Source: Halolamina pelagica (GTDB taxonomy: Archaea > Halobacteriota > Halobacteria > Halobacteriales > Haloferacaceae). From it: a stretch of 64,000 bases of DNA. Positions 8,196-16,525 of the stretch are shown one piece after another. The DNA lies in contig NZ_LGUC01000001.1 in assembly GCF_001307315.1 (NCBI RefSeq), positions 186,001-250,000 on the forward strand, given 5' to 3'. The notes under the pieces were generated by a model, which was not told the origin of the DNA, searched no databases, and saw nothing but the letters and a program-made list of their open reading frames with translations. The first letter of the stretch is position 1. Every line of letters starts with the position of its first letter. The position numbers and the translations under genes were made by a program.

Positions 8196-8705
8196 TCACT
8201 GCTCGCCGACGTGCCCCGACATCGCCTCGTCGCCGTCGCCGACCTTCGGACAGCCACGCACCCGGAACTGCTCGTCATCGACGAGTTCGACGATCTCGGT
8301 CCCCTCGTTGGTGCAGGTCGCGGCCGGCGGGTCGGCGAAGAACTCACACCGCTGGCAGTACTCCCGCTTGTCGACGACGTGCTCGTCGGGCGTGTCGGTG
8401 GGTTCGACCGTCGGCCCGATATCCTGGTCGACCTCGGCCTCGCCCAGCAGGTCCGCGACTTCGGCGTCGCCCTCGACGACGGCGTCCCAGACCGCCTCGC
8501 CGTCGATATCGCCGACCTCGACCTCCTCGAACAGCTCCGCGGCCTCGGCCTCGGAGGCGGGCTCGCCCTCCGCGACCGCTGCGAACGGATCCGCCTCGTC
8601 GTCGGCCCCCTCGCGCTCGGCCTCGACCCGATCGCGAAGCCCCGAGAGCGGGATCTCCGCCTCCTCGTCGCGCTCCTCGCCGTTCGCCTCGGGCTCCTCA
8701 GCCAT
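8196..8705 (-). CDS. haloarchaeal acidic protein with C-terminal Cys cluster
   Basis: The 169-residue protein is extremely acidic through residue 110 and then carries a cysteine-containing segment (YCQRCEFFADPPAATC, followed by RGC), four cysteines suited to binding a metal ion. It overlaps the upstream coiled-coil/zinc-ribbon gene by eight bases and precedes tfs on the same strand. A co-transcribed unit of three zinc-motif proteins is therefore likely. No function is known to me. Confidence 0.7.
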   Translation of the reverse strand: MAEEPEANGEERDEEAEIPLSGLRDRVEAEREGADDEADPFAAVAEGEPASEAEAAELFEEVEVGDIDGEAVWDAVVEGDAEVADLLGEAEVDQDIGPTVEPTDTPDEHVVDKREYCQRCEFFADPPAATCTNEGTEIVELVDDEQFRVRGCPKVGDGDEAMSGHVGEQ

Positions 8706-9489
8706 CGTCGTCGAACACCTCCTCGGCGGGTGCGGGGTCGAACGACTCGCCGGTCAGCGCCGGCTGGTCGCCGGTCACCAGCGTCGCCGAGCCGAGGAAC
8801 CGGCTGCCGGGCTCGACGTCGACGAACGACTCCCCGCAGTGGGGGCAGCGCGGGTCGGACAACAGGCCCACGTGGACTCGCTTGCCGCAGTGCTCGCAGT
8901 CGGCCGTCCCCACGTTTCGGCGGTTCGCGTCGGCCTGTAACTCCTCGACGGCGTCGCGTCGAGCGTCGGCGGCCTCGAGTTCGGTGACGCGCTTTCGCAG
9001 GTCGACGATCGCGCTGGCGAGCATGTCGAGTTTCCGCTCGGTGTCGTCGGCGCGGTCGGTCAGCGAGGAAAGCACCGCTTCGTAGTTGTCGAAGCCGCCG
9101 TCGACCCGTCGCTCGAGCGAGGCGAGTACGCGACGGAGCGTCGCGATCTCGGCTGTCCCGTCGCGCTCGACCTCGTCGATCCGGGCTTCGAGCTCGGGGT
9201 GGTCGTGGTCGGACTCCGCCCGGGACCGCGCGACCTGTATCACGCGGTCACGGACGTCCTCGATCTGGTCGTCGGTCTCCGCCTCCAGTTCATCGATGCG
9301 GTCCGCCAGCTCCGCGAGCTGCTGCTCCAGCGGCGGGACGTCCGTCGCGTCAGCGGCGTCGGTGAGAAGGCGGTGGGTCGCGACCGCGCGAGCGAGCACC
9401 TCCCCACGCTCCCGGCCGGTCTCAGCGGCCCGATCGTCGAGCCAGCGGTCCAGTTCGGTCGGGAGTGATTGGGGCTGCTCCTCTTCCAT
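8698..9489 (-). CDS. coiled-coil protein with C-terminal zinc ribbon
   Basis: The 263-residue product has a short N-terminal helical segment (LPTELDRWLDDRAAE, reminiscent of CopG/ribbon-helix-helix proteins). A coiled coil spans about residues 50-180, and a zinc ribbon CEHC...CPHC lies at about 195-220. The combination suggests a DNA- or RNA-associated structural or regulatory protein, but the target is unknown. It overlaps the following gene by eight bases and heads a three-gene set ending in tfs. Confidence 0.68.
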   Translation of the reverse strand: MEEEQPQSLPTELDRWLDDRAAETGRERGEVLARAVATHRLLTDAADATDVPPLEQQLAELADRIDELEAETDDQIEDVRDRVIQVARSRAESDHDHPELEARIDEVERDGTAEIATLRRVLASLERRVDGGFDNYEAVLSSLTDRADDTERKLDMLASAIVDLRKRVTELEAADARRDAVEELQADANRRNVGTADCEHCGKRVHVGLLSDPRCPHCGESFVDVEPGSRFLGSATLVTGDQPALTGESFDPAPAEEVFDDDG

Positions 9490-9600
9490 CGTCGGGGGCT
9501 AAACGGCGGTCGTATAAGTAACTCCGTGCTCGCGTCACCCGCTCGACCGGGCATCGACGCTGGCTGTGGCCGGAGTGGTAGCGTGCGGCTACCAAAATCA

Positions 9601-9607
9601 TTTTTAA
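9601..9607 (+). promoter_or_regulatory. TATA box upstream of the 9630 membrane protein gene
   Basis: TTTTTAA ends 23 nt before the ATG at 9630, preceded by an A-rich stretch (accaaaatca) that could serve as BRE. This spacing favours the ATG at 9630 over the GTG at 9621 and a leaderless mRNA. Confidence 0.5.
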
Positions 9608-9629
9608 CGACCTCTCACGAGTGCCTGAC

Positions 9630-10412
9630 ATGTCCCTGAACATTGGAGACGCCCTCTCAACCGGCGTGGACAAGCTGACCACGGCGGCCGGTGTCCAGCT
9701 GGCAGTGGTGTACATCGCACTGCAGTTACTGACCGCACTCGGAACGAACTCGGCTGTCGCCGCGATCAATCCCCCGACGGGAACGTCGGGGATGCAGGCG
9801 GCGGCACTGTCGCTCCCGATCGGCGTCGCCGGCGGCGCCGCGCTGGCGACGCTGGGCGGGATCCTCAACGTTGCACTGACGATCGTGGTGCTGCGAACAG
9901 TCGCCCACGACGCTGCCGAACTCGGCTCGATCCCGAGCGGCGTGGCCGACGACATGCTGATAACGTGGGTGTTCCTCTTCATCGCGCTGATCGTGCAGGG
10001 GATCGCCATCGGCCTGGGGTTCATCGCGCTGATCATCCCCGGGCTGTTCCTCCTCGTGAGCCTGATCTTCACGCAGGTGTTCGTCGCCGTCGAGGGCGAG
10101 GGGCCCTTCGAGGCGCTCTCCTCCAGTTGGTCGATGGCGAAGGGGAACCGGTTCCCCCTGTTCGGGCTGGGCGTGGTGCTGTTCGTGATCAGCCTGCTCG
10201 TGAGCCTGCCGGCGACGATCGTGACGATTCTGAGCCCGATCGTCGGGACGGTGCTGAACTACGTCGTCACCGGGTTCGTGAGCATCTTCTCGCTGTCGGT
10301 GCTGGTCGCAGCCTACCAGCAGCTCTCCGAGCCGTCGCCGGCGGCGATGGCCGAAACGGACGACGACGGCGTCGAGCGACTGGACGACGACTCCGGCTTC
10401 GACTACGCCTGA
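9630..10412 (+). CDS. polytopic membrane protein (glycerophosphodiester-phosphodiesterase membrane-domain-like)
   Basis: The 260-residue protein has about six hydrophobic segments. Its central pair around IALIIPGLFLLVSLIFTQ is followed by a PFEALSSSWSMAKGNR segment. That pattern is frequent in DUF-type membrane domains related to GlpQ-associated membrane regions (YciC/GDPD membrane domain). It ends in a short acidic cytoplasmic tail. Function is unknown; a role in membrane stress or lipid homeostasis would be a guess. ATG 9630 is preferred because of TATA spacing. Confidence 0.65.
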   Translation: MSLNIGDALSTGVDKLTTAAGVQLAVVYIALQLLTALGTNSAVAAINPPTGTSGMQAAALSLPIGVAGGAALATLGGILNVALTIVVLRTVAHDAAELGSIPSGVADDMLITWVFLFIALIVQGIAIGLGFIALIIPGLFLLVSLIFTQVFVAVEGEGPFEALSSSWSMAKGNRFPLFGLGVVLFVISLLVSLPATIVTILSPIVGTVLNYVVTGFVSIFSLSVLVAAYQQLSEPSPAAMAETDDDGVERLDDDSGFDYA

Positions 10413-10486
10413 TCGGGCGGCGTCGACGCCCTGGCCGGGCACTGAATGGTAACCCTTAACCTCGCCGGGTCCGTCATTTCGACTGC

Positions 10487-10559
10487 GGGCCGGTGGGGTA
10501 GCTTGGTATCCTTCGGCCTTCGGGTGGCCGTAACCGCGATTCGAATTCGCGCCGGCCCA
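10487..10559 (+). tRNA. tRNA-Pro, anticodon CGG
   Basis: A 73-nt cloverleaf can be drawn. The acceptor stem is 10487-10493 with 10552-10558, with discriminator A10559. The anticodon stem CGGCC/GGCCG (10514-10518 with 10526-10530) closes a 7-nt loop with anticodon CGG at 10521-10523, U33 and G37. The T arm is CGCGA/TCGCG (10535-10539 with 10547-10551) around TTCGAAT. The D arm is short with wobble pairs. The anticodon reads CCG (Pro). No CCA is encoded. Confidence 0.9.
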
Positions 10560-10696
10560 CTACCTTTCCCGCACTCAACGAACGCCGAGCGACAGCGAGG
10601 CGTTCCGTGTGCAGGAAGTCGTGTCGCCAAGCGAATTCGAGCAGGGAAGACGAGCACAGCGAGTCTTCCCGTGTTCGACATTCGCGCCGGCCCACT
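10545..10696. repeat. direct repeat of the tRNA-Pro 3' end (possible attachment-site scar)
   Basis: A 17-bp sequence from the T-arm to just past the tRNA end (10545-10561) recurs exactly at 10680-10696. Weaker similarity extends on both sides: ttcga before, and ttcccgca then ctc after. The 118 bases between the copies hold two hairpins, GAACGCC/GGCGTTC and GGGAAGAC/GTCTTCCC, with nearly identical loops (gagc-acagcga). Tyrosine integrases use tRNA 3' ends as attB, and duplication of the end is the usual footprint; no integrase remains here. Confidence 0.6.
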
Positions 10697-10718
10697 TCCC
10701 GCATTCTCACACCGCCAG

Positions 10719-11270
10719 TCAGTCGTTCGTCTCGTCCGTCGCCCCATCGAGCAGCCGCTGTGACGACTGTCGCTCGGTGACCCGCCCCACCAGTACCCAG
10801 AAGCCGATCGCACACACGGTAAGCCCTGGCAGGAGTGCCGCGGGCCCGAACGCCCGGATCGCGTCGAGGCCGTCAGCACTGAGTTCGGGATGCTGCGCCC
10901 AGACCATCGGCGGGCCGAGTGCCCCCACCGCGTACAGCGACTCGTACAGCGTTATCGCGGCACCGGCGACGAGGGCGCCCCAGCGGACACCGTCCCGCCG
11001 AATCAACGCCGAGTAGTGAATCAGGACGACGCCGGCAGCCGCCATCACCACCGGCGTGGCAAGGTCGTTCCACGGGCCGACACCCGTCTCGGCGTAACAC
11101 GTCCACAGCCGCCCGTCCTGGATCATCCACGGCCCGAAGCCACAGGACGCCACGACGCCGGTCACGGCGACGTTGATCACTCCATGTAAGAGCTCGTGAA
11201 CCAGTATCTCCACGCCGATCAACAGCGGTGCGACCGCTAACGCAACCAGGAACGACCGATCCCGCGTCAT
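10719..11270 (-). CDS. membrane protein with HExxH motif, putative membrane metalloprotease-like
   Basis: The 183-residue product has an N-terminal hydrophobic helix containing HELLHG (His about 25, His about 29), which matches the zinc-binding HExxH of site-2-protease/DUF3267-like membrane proteins. Three further membrane segments follow at about residues 70-88, 98-118 and 140-162. No clear third zinc ligand (NPDG or D) is visible, so proteolytic activity is unproven. It lies immediately beyond the duplicated tRNA end. A short upstream reading frame overlaps its ATG by four bases. Confidence 0.6.
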   Translation of the reverse strand: MTRDRSFLVALAVAPLLIGVEILVHELLHGVINVAVTGVVASCGFGPWMIQDGRLWTCYAETGVGPWNDLATPVVMAAAGVVLIHYSALIRRDGVRWGALVAGAAITLYESLYAVGALGPPMVWAQHPELSADGLDAIRAFGPAALLPGLTVCAIGFWVLVGRVTERQSSQRLLDGATDETND

Positions 11271-11434
11271 GCGACTCGGCGACCAACTAGCTGGGCGGGC
11301 CGCCGTGCAACAGGGACGTGCTCGTTCAGCGCGGTGCGTTGTATGTCGTCGACGCCATCGCTCCGGTCACGGCCCCCTGGCTGCCCACGCGTCAGTTCGC
11401 CGGCGTCGGTTGGGTCGTCGGTGGCGGTAGCCAT
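11267..11434 (-). CDS. possible 55-residue ORF overlapping the HExxH gene
   Basis: An ATG at 11434 opens a 55-codon frame beginning MATATDDPTDAGEL, acidic and haloarchaeal in style. It ends with a TGA that overlaps the next ATG as ATGA (11267-11270). The C-terminal half turns Arg-rich, which is unlike the start. It could be a short coupled gene or a decayed fragment. Confidence 0.25.
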   Translation of the reverse strand: MATATDDPTDAGELTRGQPGGRDRSDGVDDIQRTALNEHVPVARRPAQLVGRRVA

Positions 11435-11695
11435 GGGTCTCCGTCGGGAGGCCTCGCAGTCGCGCGTCGGCGGTCGGTGACCGAGCGGCGCCCGTCGGTG
11501 TCCGCGAATGGCGGGCCGCGGTGCTTTGTTACAGCCGACCTGTTCCGTGGTTAGGAGAACTCCAAGCGACGTAGGAACCGCCTGCCAACGGTCGACACGA
11601 GCCGGGCGTGAGCCGGTCGCACAGCCGACAGACTCGTCTCGACCCCACCCGCGAAACGCTGACTATTAGTGCGCTCCCCACAGTTCTCGGACCGA
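11435..11695. other. intergenic region without recognised content
   Basis: I see no convincing gene here on either strand. Open frames are Arg/Ser-rich and lack haloarchaeal codon bias. The right end (ctattagt, about 11663-11670) is suitably placed as the TATA element of the P-loop kinase gene that starts at 11696. The region follows the tRNA-Pro duplication and may be leftover sequence. Confidence 0.4.
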
Positions 11696-12211
11696 ATGCT
11701 CGTCCTGGTCTGCGGGCTCCCCGGCACCGGCAAATCGACGGTGGCCGAGCGCATCGCCGAGCTGCTTTCGGCGGGCCTGCTGCGGACCGACGTGGTGCGG
11801 AAGGAACTGTTCCCCGAGCCGACGTACGCGGCCGCGGAGTCCGAGGCGGTGTACGACGAACTGTTCGAGCGGGCGCGCGACCGACTCGAGGCCGGCGAGC
11901 ACGTCGTCCTCGACGCCACGTTCCGTCGCCGGGAGCGCCGCGAGCGCGCGGCTGCGGTCGCCGCCGAAACCGGCACGGAGCTCCGACTCGTTCGCGTGAC
12001 CTGCGAGGAGTCGGTCGTGCGCGAGCGCATCCGCCAGCGCCAGCGCCACGAGGACGACGAGAGCGACGCCGACTTCTCGGTGTACAACCAGCTCAAAGAG
12101 GAGTTCGAGCCGATCGAGCGCGACGACCACGTCGTCATCGACAACTCCGGCACGCTCTCGGCGACGCTCGACGCCGTCGACGAGGCGTTCCGCGCCGTCG
12201 CCACCGCCTGA
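11696..12211 (+). CDS. P-loop kinase-like AAA_33 family protein
   Basis: The 171-residue protein starts MLVLVCGLPGTGKST with a Walker A motif (GLPGTGKST, residues 7-15). It carries LRTDVVRKELF after the first helix and LDATFRRRERRE, the hallmark of AAA_33/zeta-toxin/gluconate-kinase-like small kinases in which DAT/DxF marks strand 3. Such proteins phosphorylate small molecules or nucleic-acid ends; the substrate is not evident. ATG 11696 was chosen because the P-loop follows at the usual distance. Confidence 0.78.
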   Translation: MLVLVCGLPGTGKSTVAERIAELLSAGLLRTDVVRKELFPEPTYAAAESEAVYDELFERARDRLEAGEHVVLDATFRRRERRERAAAVAAETGTELRLVRVTCEESVVRERIRQRQRHEDDESDADFSVYNQLKEEFEPIERDDHVVIDNSGTLSATLDAVDEAFRAVATA

Positions 12212-12279
12212 GCCGCGCGCTGTCGACGCACAGCACTCCTCGCAAACGTTATCCCCCGGCGCCTATCGAGAGTACGGTA

Positions 12280-13587
12280 ATGGACACGAAGACACGCGGC
12301 GCCGTTCTCGTGGTCGCCGCCGTGGCCCTCCTCCTCGTGACGATGGGTGCGAGCGCGGCGCTCGCGCCCGACACCGCGGTCGACGGCACCGACGACGAAC
12401 GCCGGACGCTGGTCGGGATCCAGGGCGGCGGCGTGGGGTGGCACCAGTACGGCAGCGTCGCCGCCTACGAGGGCAACGACGTGGCGTGGCGCATCGCCGA
12501 CACGGACAGCTACTTCGACGTGACCGAACTCGACAACGGCAGCGTGATGGCCGGGTTCATGGACGGCGACTACGAGGACTGTGGCCCCTACGAGTCGCCC
12601 TGCACCCACACCGGCTTCCGCATCCTCGATCCCGAGACGCAGTCGATCGAGTACGAGTACTCCTTCCCGGTCCGGAGTAGCGGCAACAGCGAGGTGCACG
12701 ACGTGGAGCAGCTCGACGACGGCGAGTACCTCCTCAGCGACATGGAGTACGAGGGGCTGCGCATCGTGAAAAACGGCGAGGTCGTCTGGCGCTGGAACGC
12801 CAGCAGCTACTACGACGCGCCCGCGGACCAGACGCAGGTCGACTGGCTGCACATCAACGACGTTGACGTGATCGGCGACGACCAGTTCCTCGTCTCGGTC
12901 CGCAACGCGAACCAGATCCTCGTGATCGACCGCCAGGACGGCGTCGTCGAGACGATCAACGCCGACACCGGCGGCGACGACGGCTCCTGTACCCACGACG
13001 GCCAGCTCGCGGACACCGACGGCGACGGTGACGTGCGCTGTGGCGATCCAGACGTGCTCGACCACCAGCACAATCCGCAGTGGCTGGGCGGCGACCCCAC
13101 CGGCGACGGCGAGGCCGCCGTCCTCGTGGCCGACAGCGACAACGACCGCGTCGTCGAACTCCACCGCGAGAACGGCGAGTGGGAGGTCGCGTGGACGCTC
13201 GAGCGAGCGGGCGGCATCGAACTCGACTGGCCCCGCGACGCCGACCGCCTCGCGAACGGCAACACGCTGGTGACGGACACGCTCAACACGCGCATCTTCG
13301 AGATCACCGAAAACGGCACGGTCGTCTGGTCGGTCTCGACCGATCGCATCCCCTACGAGGCCGACCGCGAACCGCCCGGCGAACCGCCCGAAGGCGAGTG
13401 GTACGTCGGCGAGTCGCCGAACCAGGGCGCCGGCGCCGGCCTCCCGCTGCTCTCGGAGGCCGCGGCGCTGCTGCCGGGGGTGTTCCCGTGGCTGCCGTTC
13501 TGGTTCAACGGCGCCCAACTCGGCCTGACGCTCGTCTCGGTCGGCGTCGCTGGCGCCGGCGCCCGGGATCTCTGGCGGTCGCGGTAG
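12280..13587 (+). CDS. arylsulfotransferase (ASST)-like secreted beta-propeller protein
   Basis: The 435-residue protein has an N-terminal signal/anchor (about residues 7-29) and repeated beta-propeller blades (for example LDDGEYLLSD, NDVDVIGDDQFLVS, LANGNTLVTD). A DHQHNPQWL segment resembles the histidine region of Arylsulfotran_2 proteins. Near residue 245 an Asp-rich loop (DTDGDGDVRCGD) resembles a calcium-binding EF-loop. A C-terminal hydrophobic segment (about 400-425) would anchor it to the membrane outside the cell. True sulfotransferase activity is not established for haloarchaeal members. Confidence 0.75.
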   Translation: MDTKTRGAVLVVAAVALLLVTMGASAALAPDTAVDGTDDERRTLVGIQGGGVGWHQYGSVAAYEGNDVAWRIADTDSYFDVTELDNGSVMAGFMDGDYEDCGPYESPCTHTGFRILDPETQSIEYEYSFPVRSSGNSEVHDVEQLDDGEYLLSDMEYEGLRIVKNGEVVWRWNASSYYDAPADQTQVDWLHINDVDVIGDDQFLVSVRNANQILVIDRQDGVVETINADTGGDDGSCTHDGQLADTDGDGDVRCGDPDVLDHQHNPQWLGGDPTGDGEAAVLVADSDNDRVVELHRENGEWEVAWTLERAGGIELDWPRDADRLANGNTLVTDTLNTRIFEITENGTVVWSVSTDRIPYEADREPPGEPPEGEWYVGESPNQGAGAGLPLLSEAAALLPGVFPWLPFWFNGAQLGLTLVSVGVAGAGARDLWRSR

Positions 13588-13644
13588 CGTCGACGCGCGA
13601 ACGGATCGCCCGGCTTTTTGCCCGACCGGGCCGCCCTCCCGCCT

Positions 13645-14187
13645 ATGAGCGACGACCTCGCGTGGGAGACCCTCGACAGCGGGATCGACTACCGCTGCCC
13701 GGGCTTCGACGTGCGCCGAGCCGACGTGCGGCTCCCCGACGGCACCGAGACCGACTACCACCACGTCGAGGAGGTGGAGACCGTCGTCGTCCTCCCGTTC
13801 CGCCCCGGCGGCGACGAGGTGGTGCTGATCGAGGAGTGGCGACAGGCGGTCGACCGGGTGAACCGCGGGCTCCCCGCCGGCGGCGTCGAACCCGACGAGG
13901 ACGATCTCGAAGCCGCCGCCCGTCGCGAACTCCGGGAGGAGACGGGGTACACGGCCGACACGATGAGCCACCTCTGTACGACCGAGCCGGTCAACGGCAT
14001 CGCGAACTCGACCCACCACACGTTCGTCGCCCGTGGCTGTGAGCCGGCGAGCGGGCAGGACCTCGACGACGACGAGAGCATCCGGACGCTGACTGTCGAC
14101 TACGACGACCTCGTCGACGCGGTCCGGGACGGCGAGATCCGCGACGGCCGGGCGACGCTGGCGGTGAGCCGGTACGAACTCGACTGA
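13645..14187 (+). CDS. Nudix hydrolase, ADP-ribose pyrophosphatase-like
   Basis: The 180-residue protein contains a Nudix box ([24 protein letters not shown] region, residues about 77-100) with the RELREETGY core intact. In the strict pattern the first Glu position is Asp. The preceding [13 protein letters not shown] and [10 protein letters not shown] segments are typical of ADP-ribose pyrophosphatases, so hydrolysis of ADP-ribose or a similar nucleoside diphosphate derivative is the best guess. ATG 13645 gives a start close to the family norm. Confidence 0.85.
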   Translation: MSDDLAWETLDSGIDYRCPGFDVRRADVRLPDGTETDYHHVEEVETVVVLPFRPGGDEVVLIEEWRQAVDRVNRGLPAGGVEPDEDDLEAAARRELREETGYTADTMSHLCTTEPVNGIANSTHHTFVARGCEPASGQDLDDDESIRTLTVDYDDLVDAVRDGEIRDGRATLAVSRYELD

Positions 14188-14228
14188 CGAGGGGCAACGT
14201 CTTTTGCCCGCGGGCACCGGTCTCTGGT

Positions 14229-14996
14229 ATGGACTCACGACTCCGTGCGGTCGGAACCGGCCTCGGCGTCGGCGTCGCCGGACTGGTCGGTGGAAACGCG
14301 ATCGCCCTCCTCGCCGTGATCGGGTTGGTCTCCGTCGGCGTCAGCATCACGCCGGTGTTGAACATCATCCTCTCGCTGCTGCTGCTGACCGGGCTCGGGT
14401 TCATGGGCACCGCCGTGCTCTACCTCCGGTACCGGGACATCCCGCTCCGCTCCCTCGGATTCAGCCTGCCGAGCGTCAAGGAGTTCGGGCTGGTCATCGG
14501 CGCGCTCGTGGCGTCGATGGTCTACCTGATGGTGCTCGGCGCGATCCTCCAGTCGACCGGCACCGAGTCCGCGAACAACCAGGTCGCCGACCTCGCGATG
14601 CAGAACCCCGAAGTCGTGCTCTACCTCCTGCCGGGCGCGTACCTCCTGATCGGCCCGGGCGAGGAGCTGCTGTTCCGCGGCGTCGTCCAGAACCGCATCC
14701 GCGAGGCGTTCTCGGCGGTGCCGGCCGTGCTGATCGCGAGCGTCATCTTCGCCGCGGTCCACGTCACCTCGCTGGTCGGGAGCGACGCCTCCGCGATCCT
14801 GGTGTCGCTGGTGGGGCTGATGGGCCCGAGCCTGCTCCTCGGCGCGCTGTACGAGTACACTCGGAACCTCGTCGTGCCGATCCTGGTCCACGGCACCTAC
14901 GACGCCATCATCTTCCTCGCGCTGTACGCCGTCGCCACCGGCACCGTCGAACAGAGCGGCAACGTCGCCGCCCTGATCGTCGCCGTGCTGCCCTGA
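14229..14996 (+). CDS. CPBP family intramembrane metalloprotease (CAAX protease-like)
   Basis: The 255-residue protein has about seven membrane helices and the CPBP/Abi signature. EELLFRG carries the EExxxR motif at about residue 140, and FAAVHV supplies the FxxxH motif about 30 residues later. These residues form the active site of Rce1-like proteases. A T-rich element (cttttg, about 14201) lies some 25 nt before the ATG. In bacteria such proteins process bacteriocin immunity or prenylated peptides; the haloarchaeal substrate is unknown. Confidence 0.85.
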   Translation: MDSRLRAVGTGLGVGVAGLVGGNAIALLAVIGLVSVGVSITPVLNIILSLLLLTGLGFMGTAVLYLRYRDIPLRSLGFSLPSVKEFGLVIGALVASMVYLMVLGAILQSTGTESANNQVADLAMQNPEVVLYLLPGAYLLIGPGEELLFRGVVQNRIREAFSAVPAVLIASVIFAAVHVTSLVGSDASAILVSLVGLMGPSLLLGALYEYTRNLVVPILVHGTYDAIIFLALYAVATGTVEQSGNVAALIVAVLP

Positions 14997-15041
14997 GTCG
15001 GCGAACGCAACCCCTTACCGTTCGCCCGCGGAACTCGACCC

Positions 15042-16525
15042 ATGCGCGACGCTTTCGAGATCCGGGCCAGCGACGGGATGGCCCGCGTCGGCCGACTCAC
15101 GGTGCCCCGTGCGGGCGTCACCGTGGAGACGCCGGCGCTGATGCCGGTGGTCAACCCCAACCTCCAGACCATCTCCCCCGGCGACTCCACGACGAGTTCG
15201 GCGCCGAGATCCTGATCACCAACTCCTACATCATCCGCAACACCGACGAGCTCCGGGAGCGCGCCCTCGAGGAGGGTCTCCACGAGATGCTCGACTTCCC
15301 AGGCGCGATCGTCACCGACTCCGGCTCGTTCCAGCTGGCGGAGTACGGCGAGATCGACACGACGACCACCGAGATCCTCCAGTTCCAGCACGAGATCGGC
15401 TCCGACATCGGCACCCCCGTCGACATCCCGACGCCGCCGGACGTGAGCCGTGAGCAGGCCGAGGAGGAGCTGGCGGCGACCGAGGCGGCGCTGGCCGACG
15501 CCGAGGCCGTCGACACCGGCGAGATGCTGGTCAACGCGCCCGTCCAGGGCTCGACGTACCCGGACCTGCGCGAACAGGCGGGCGCCCACGCCGCGAGCAC
15601 GGGGCTCGACGTGTTCCCCGTCGGCGCCGTCGTGCCGCTGCTGAACAGCTACCGCTACGACGACATGATCGACGTGACCGCCGCCGCCAAGCGCGGGCTG
15701 GGGACTGACTGTCCCGTCCACCTGTTCGGCGCCGGCCACCCCATGATGTTCGCCCACGCCGCGGCCGTGGGCTGTGACCTGTTCGACTCCGCCGCCTACG
15801 CGCTGTACGCCCGCGACGGCCGGTATCTAACGGTTCGGGGCACCGAACAGCTCGAAGACCTCGCCTACCTCCCCTGTCCGTGCCCGGTCTGTACCGAGCA
15901 CGACCCCGACTCGCTTCGCGAACTCGACGAGCGCGAGCGGGAGAACGCGCTCGCCGAACACAACCTCCACGTCACGTTCGCCGAGATCCGTCGGGTCCGG
16001 CAGGCGATCCGGGAGGGGAGCCTGCTGGAGCTGGTCGAGGAGCGCGCCCGCGCCCACCCCGCCAGCGCCGACGGCTACAAGGCGCTGCTCGATCACGCCG
16101 ACCAGATGGAGGCGAGCGACCGCGTCTCGAAGGGGACGTTCTTCTACACCTCGCCCGAGAGCGCCCGCCGGCCGGAGGTGCACAGGCATCACGATCGCCT
16201 GCAGCGCCTCGACACGCCCGGGAAGGTGCTGCTGACGGAGTTCGGCGAGCCCGCCGAGCACGACCACGACGCCGTCTGGCGGGTCGAGCCGCCCTTTGGC
16301 CCGTTCCCGCCGTCGCTCTCGGAGACGTACCCGCTGCACGCCGAGACGCCCGACCGGATGGCGGACGTGGCGTACGTCGCCGCCGCCGACGGCGTCGCCG
16401 CGCTGGCGGCAGCGAACCCGGAAACGACGTTCACGCTGGGCCACGACGACTGGCCCGCCGCGGCGCTGGCGGCGCTGCCCGAAGACGTCGAAACGGAGGA
16501 TCTCGCGGCGCTCGGGGAGCCTTAG
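15042..16525 (+). CDS. tgtA: archaeosine tRNA-guanine transglycosylase TgtA (frameshifted in this sequence)
   Basis: TgtA exchanges guanine-15 of archaeal tRNAs for preQ0, the first step to archaeosine. The N-terminus ([12 protein letters not shown], then [15 protein letters not shown]) and the rest ([32 protein letters not shown] zinc ligands) are both typical but lie in different frames. Adding one C to the run at 15175-15179 joins them as [14 protein letters not shown] and gives 494 residues, the usual length of the split archaeal TgtA. The catalytic Asp of DSGSFQ is present. The shift is more likely a sequence error than decay. Confidence 0.9.

Noticed and set aside
10560..10718. Possible second tRNA at the duplicated end near 10680.
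   Set aside because: Only the T arm and acceptor 3' half are present, with an extra base in the T loop region; no anticodon arm can be drawn.
13645..14187. Nudix protein as inactive because of Asp for the first Glu of the box.
   Set aside because: The RELREETGY core that holds the metal ligands is intact, so activity is likely; the change alone is not noteworthy.
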